Below are positions 5,779 through 6,609 of a stretch of DNA of 6,609 nt, in pieces. This DNA is from Bacillota bacterium. GTDB lineage: Bacteria > Bacillota > Clostridia > Lachnospirales > Lachnospiraceae. The position numbers and the translations under genes were made by a program. Below the pieces are notes generated by a model. That model saw nothing but the letters and a program-made list of their open reading frames with translations. It made no database searches and was not told where the DNA came from. How positions within the stretch are numbered: position 1 is the stretch's first letter; each line of letters opens with the position of its first letter. Where the stretch lies: NCBI GenBank assembly GCA_023436765.1, contig JAEZHX010000040.1:1-6609 (forward strand). Direction: 5' to 3'.

Positions 5779-6609
5779 AACCCACCTCATTCTCCGCCAG
5801 CTTTGCCGGAATCGTAATCGTGATATCAGTGCCCTCGCCCTTTTTGCTATGTAGCTCCAAACCAAACTGATTACCATAATTAAGTTTTATTCGTTTGTTC
5901 ACATTTGCTAGTCCAAAACCGGTGCTCTGCTTGCTGCCCGGCTCTTCAATTTCTTTCTTCAGAGCATCCAGCTCCTCCTCATCCATTCCGATACCGTTGT
6001 CAATCACATGAAAACAGATGACCTCATCCTGAATTTCTCCGGTAACCGTTATCTTCCCCCTGGCCCTTAACATCTTAATTCCATGGTATAGAGAGTTCTC
6101 AATAAGAGGCTGGAGCGTCAGCTTCAAGATCTGATAACCGTACAGTTCTTCCGGAATAACAATCTCATAATCCAGAATATCTTTATATCTTGATTGCTGA
6201 ATCTGCAGATAGCTTTTGATATGTATCTCCTCTTCACGGATCGTAATAAAATCCTTTCCCTTACTTACTATGATTCTGAAAAACTCAGAAAGGGCCACCA
6301 CAATATCGATTGCTTCTTTATTCTTACCTCCTTCAATCAGCCAGATGATCGTATCCAGCGTATTATATAAAAAATGAGGATTAATCTGTGTCTGCAGCAG
6401 CTTAGATTCCATATGTCTTAGATTTTCCTGTTCCAATCTGATGCTCTGAACCTGCTGCTCCAGTTTCATCGCCATATCGTTGAAGCTTTCGGACAGGATG
6501 GATAATTCATCATGATTGTCACAGGTTGTCCTCGCTGTAAAATCTCCCTTAGCAACCATAGCTGTCTTATCGCATAACATCCTGATCGGCTTTGTAATAC
6601 TGTCTGTCA
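5771..6609 (-). CDS. LytS/YesM-type sensor histidine kinase, 5' end beyond the window
   Basis: This is the cytoplasmic part of a membrane sensor kinase that autophosphorylates on His and passes the phosphate to a response regulator. The frame is open to the right edge (278 residues visible), so the first visible ATG at 6580 is internal: residues before it (SITKPIR) belong to a HAMP domain covering about visible residues 2-53. Next is a short coiled region (about 48-68), then the His_kinase domain (PF06580 type) with LQTQINPHFLYN, phospho-acceptor His at visible residue 78 (codon 6374-6376). The HATPase domain follows, with N-box LQPLIENSLYHG (about 166-177), G1 box DNGIGMD (203-209) and G2 box GFGLANVNKRI (230-240). 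All catalytic motifs are intact. The missing N-terminus should hold the extracellular sensor region and membrane segments. The stop overlaps the start of the anchored sugar-binding gene, implying joint production. Confidence 0.93.
   Translation of the reverse strand, partial: TDSITKPIRMLCDKTAMVAKGDFTARTTCDNHDELSILSESFNDMAMKLEQQVQSIRLEQENLRHMESKLLQTQINPHFLYNTLDTIIWLIEGGKNKEAIDIVVALSEFFRIIVSKGKDFITIREEEIHIKSYLQIQQSRYKDILDYEIVIPEELYGYQILKLTLQPLIENSLYHGIKMLRARGKITVTGEIQDEVICFHVIDNGIGMDEEELDALKKEIEEPGSKQSTGFGLANVNKRIKLNYGNQFGLELHSKKGEGTDITITIPAKLAENEVGYE
5781..5788 (-). promoter_or_regulatory. Ribosome binding site of the anchored binding protein, inside the kinase gene
   Basis: GAGGTGGG ends two bases before the ATG at 5778. 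The spacing is short, and a GGAG lies farther back at about 13 bases, so efficient initiation may rely on ribosomes finishing the overlapping kinase gene. An in-frame ATG at 5790 is less well placed. Confidence 0.5.

Noticed and set aside
5779..5877. A 33-residue N-terminal extension of the anchored binding protein from ATG 5877
   Set aside because: It lies wholly inside the kinase coding region, is Arg/Trp-rich and would place the hydrophobic segment away from the N-terminus; the overlap start at 5778 is far more typical.

Overview
All genes in this window are read leftwards, on the minus strand. They form one sugar sensing and import locus. Strong AGGAGG-type ribosome binding sites, a Lys/Ser/Asp-rich lipoprotein linker, moderate-to-low GC and the gene families suggest a Gram-positive Firmicute, most likely of the Clostridia (Lachnospiraceae-like). 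This placement is an inference from style, not from a marker gene.

In transcription order, right to left: (1) the 3' part of a LytS/YesM-type sensor histidine kinase gene (5771-6609, 5' end outside the window); (2) a YtfQ-like sugar-binding protein with an N-terminal hydrophobic anchor and no lipobox (4669-5778), whose start overlaps the kinase stop by 8 bp; (3) a 234-bp intergenic region with two near-identical 15-bp direct repeats 30 bp apart, probably the control region of the transporter; (4) a second YtfQ-like binding protein, a classical lipoprotein (3424-4434); (5) a 185-bp gap with a weak stem-loop; (6) a duplicated ABC ATPase, YtfR-like (1703-3238); (7) permease YtfT-like (607-1719); (8) permease YjfF-like (1-605, 3' end outside the window). 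The last three genes are tightly packed, and ribosome binding sites are embedded in the preceding reading frames.

The import part matches the YtfQRT-YjfF class of CUT2 transporters, known to take up galactofuranose in E. coli. Close relatives such as bifidobacterial FruEKFG import fructose and other monosaccharides. A furanose-form sugar is the best substrate guess, but the exact sugar cannot be read from sequence.

The most interesting point is the pairing of a membrane-anchored YtfQ-type binding protein with a histidine kinase. It parallels the XylFII-LytS xylose sensor of Clostridium, where an anchored binding protein, not the kinase itself, captures the sugar outside the cell and the kinase relays this through a YesN-type regulator to switch on the transporter operon. 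The inferred model is that protein (2) presents the sugar to kinase (1), an unseen response regulator binds the repeats in (3), and (4)-(8) are induced. The response regulator is not in the window.
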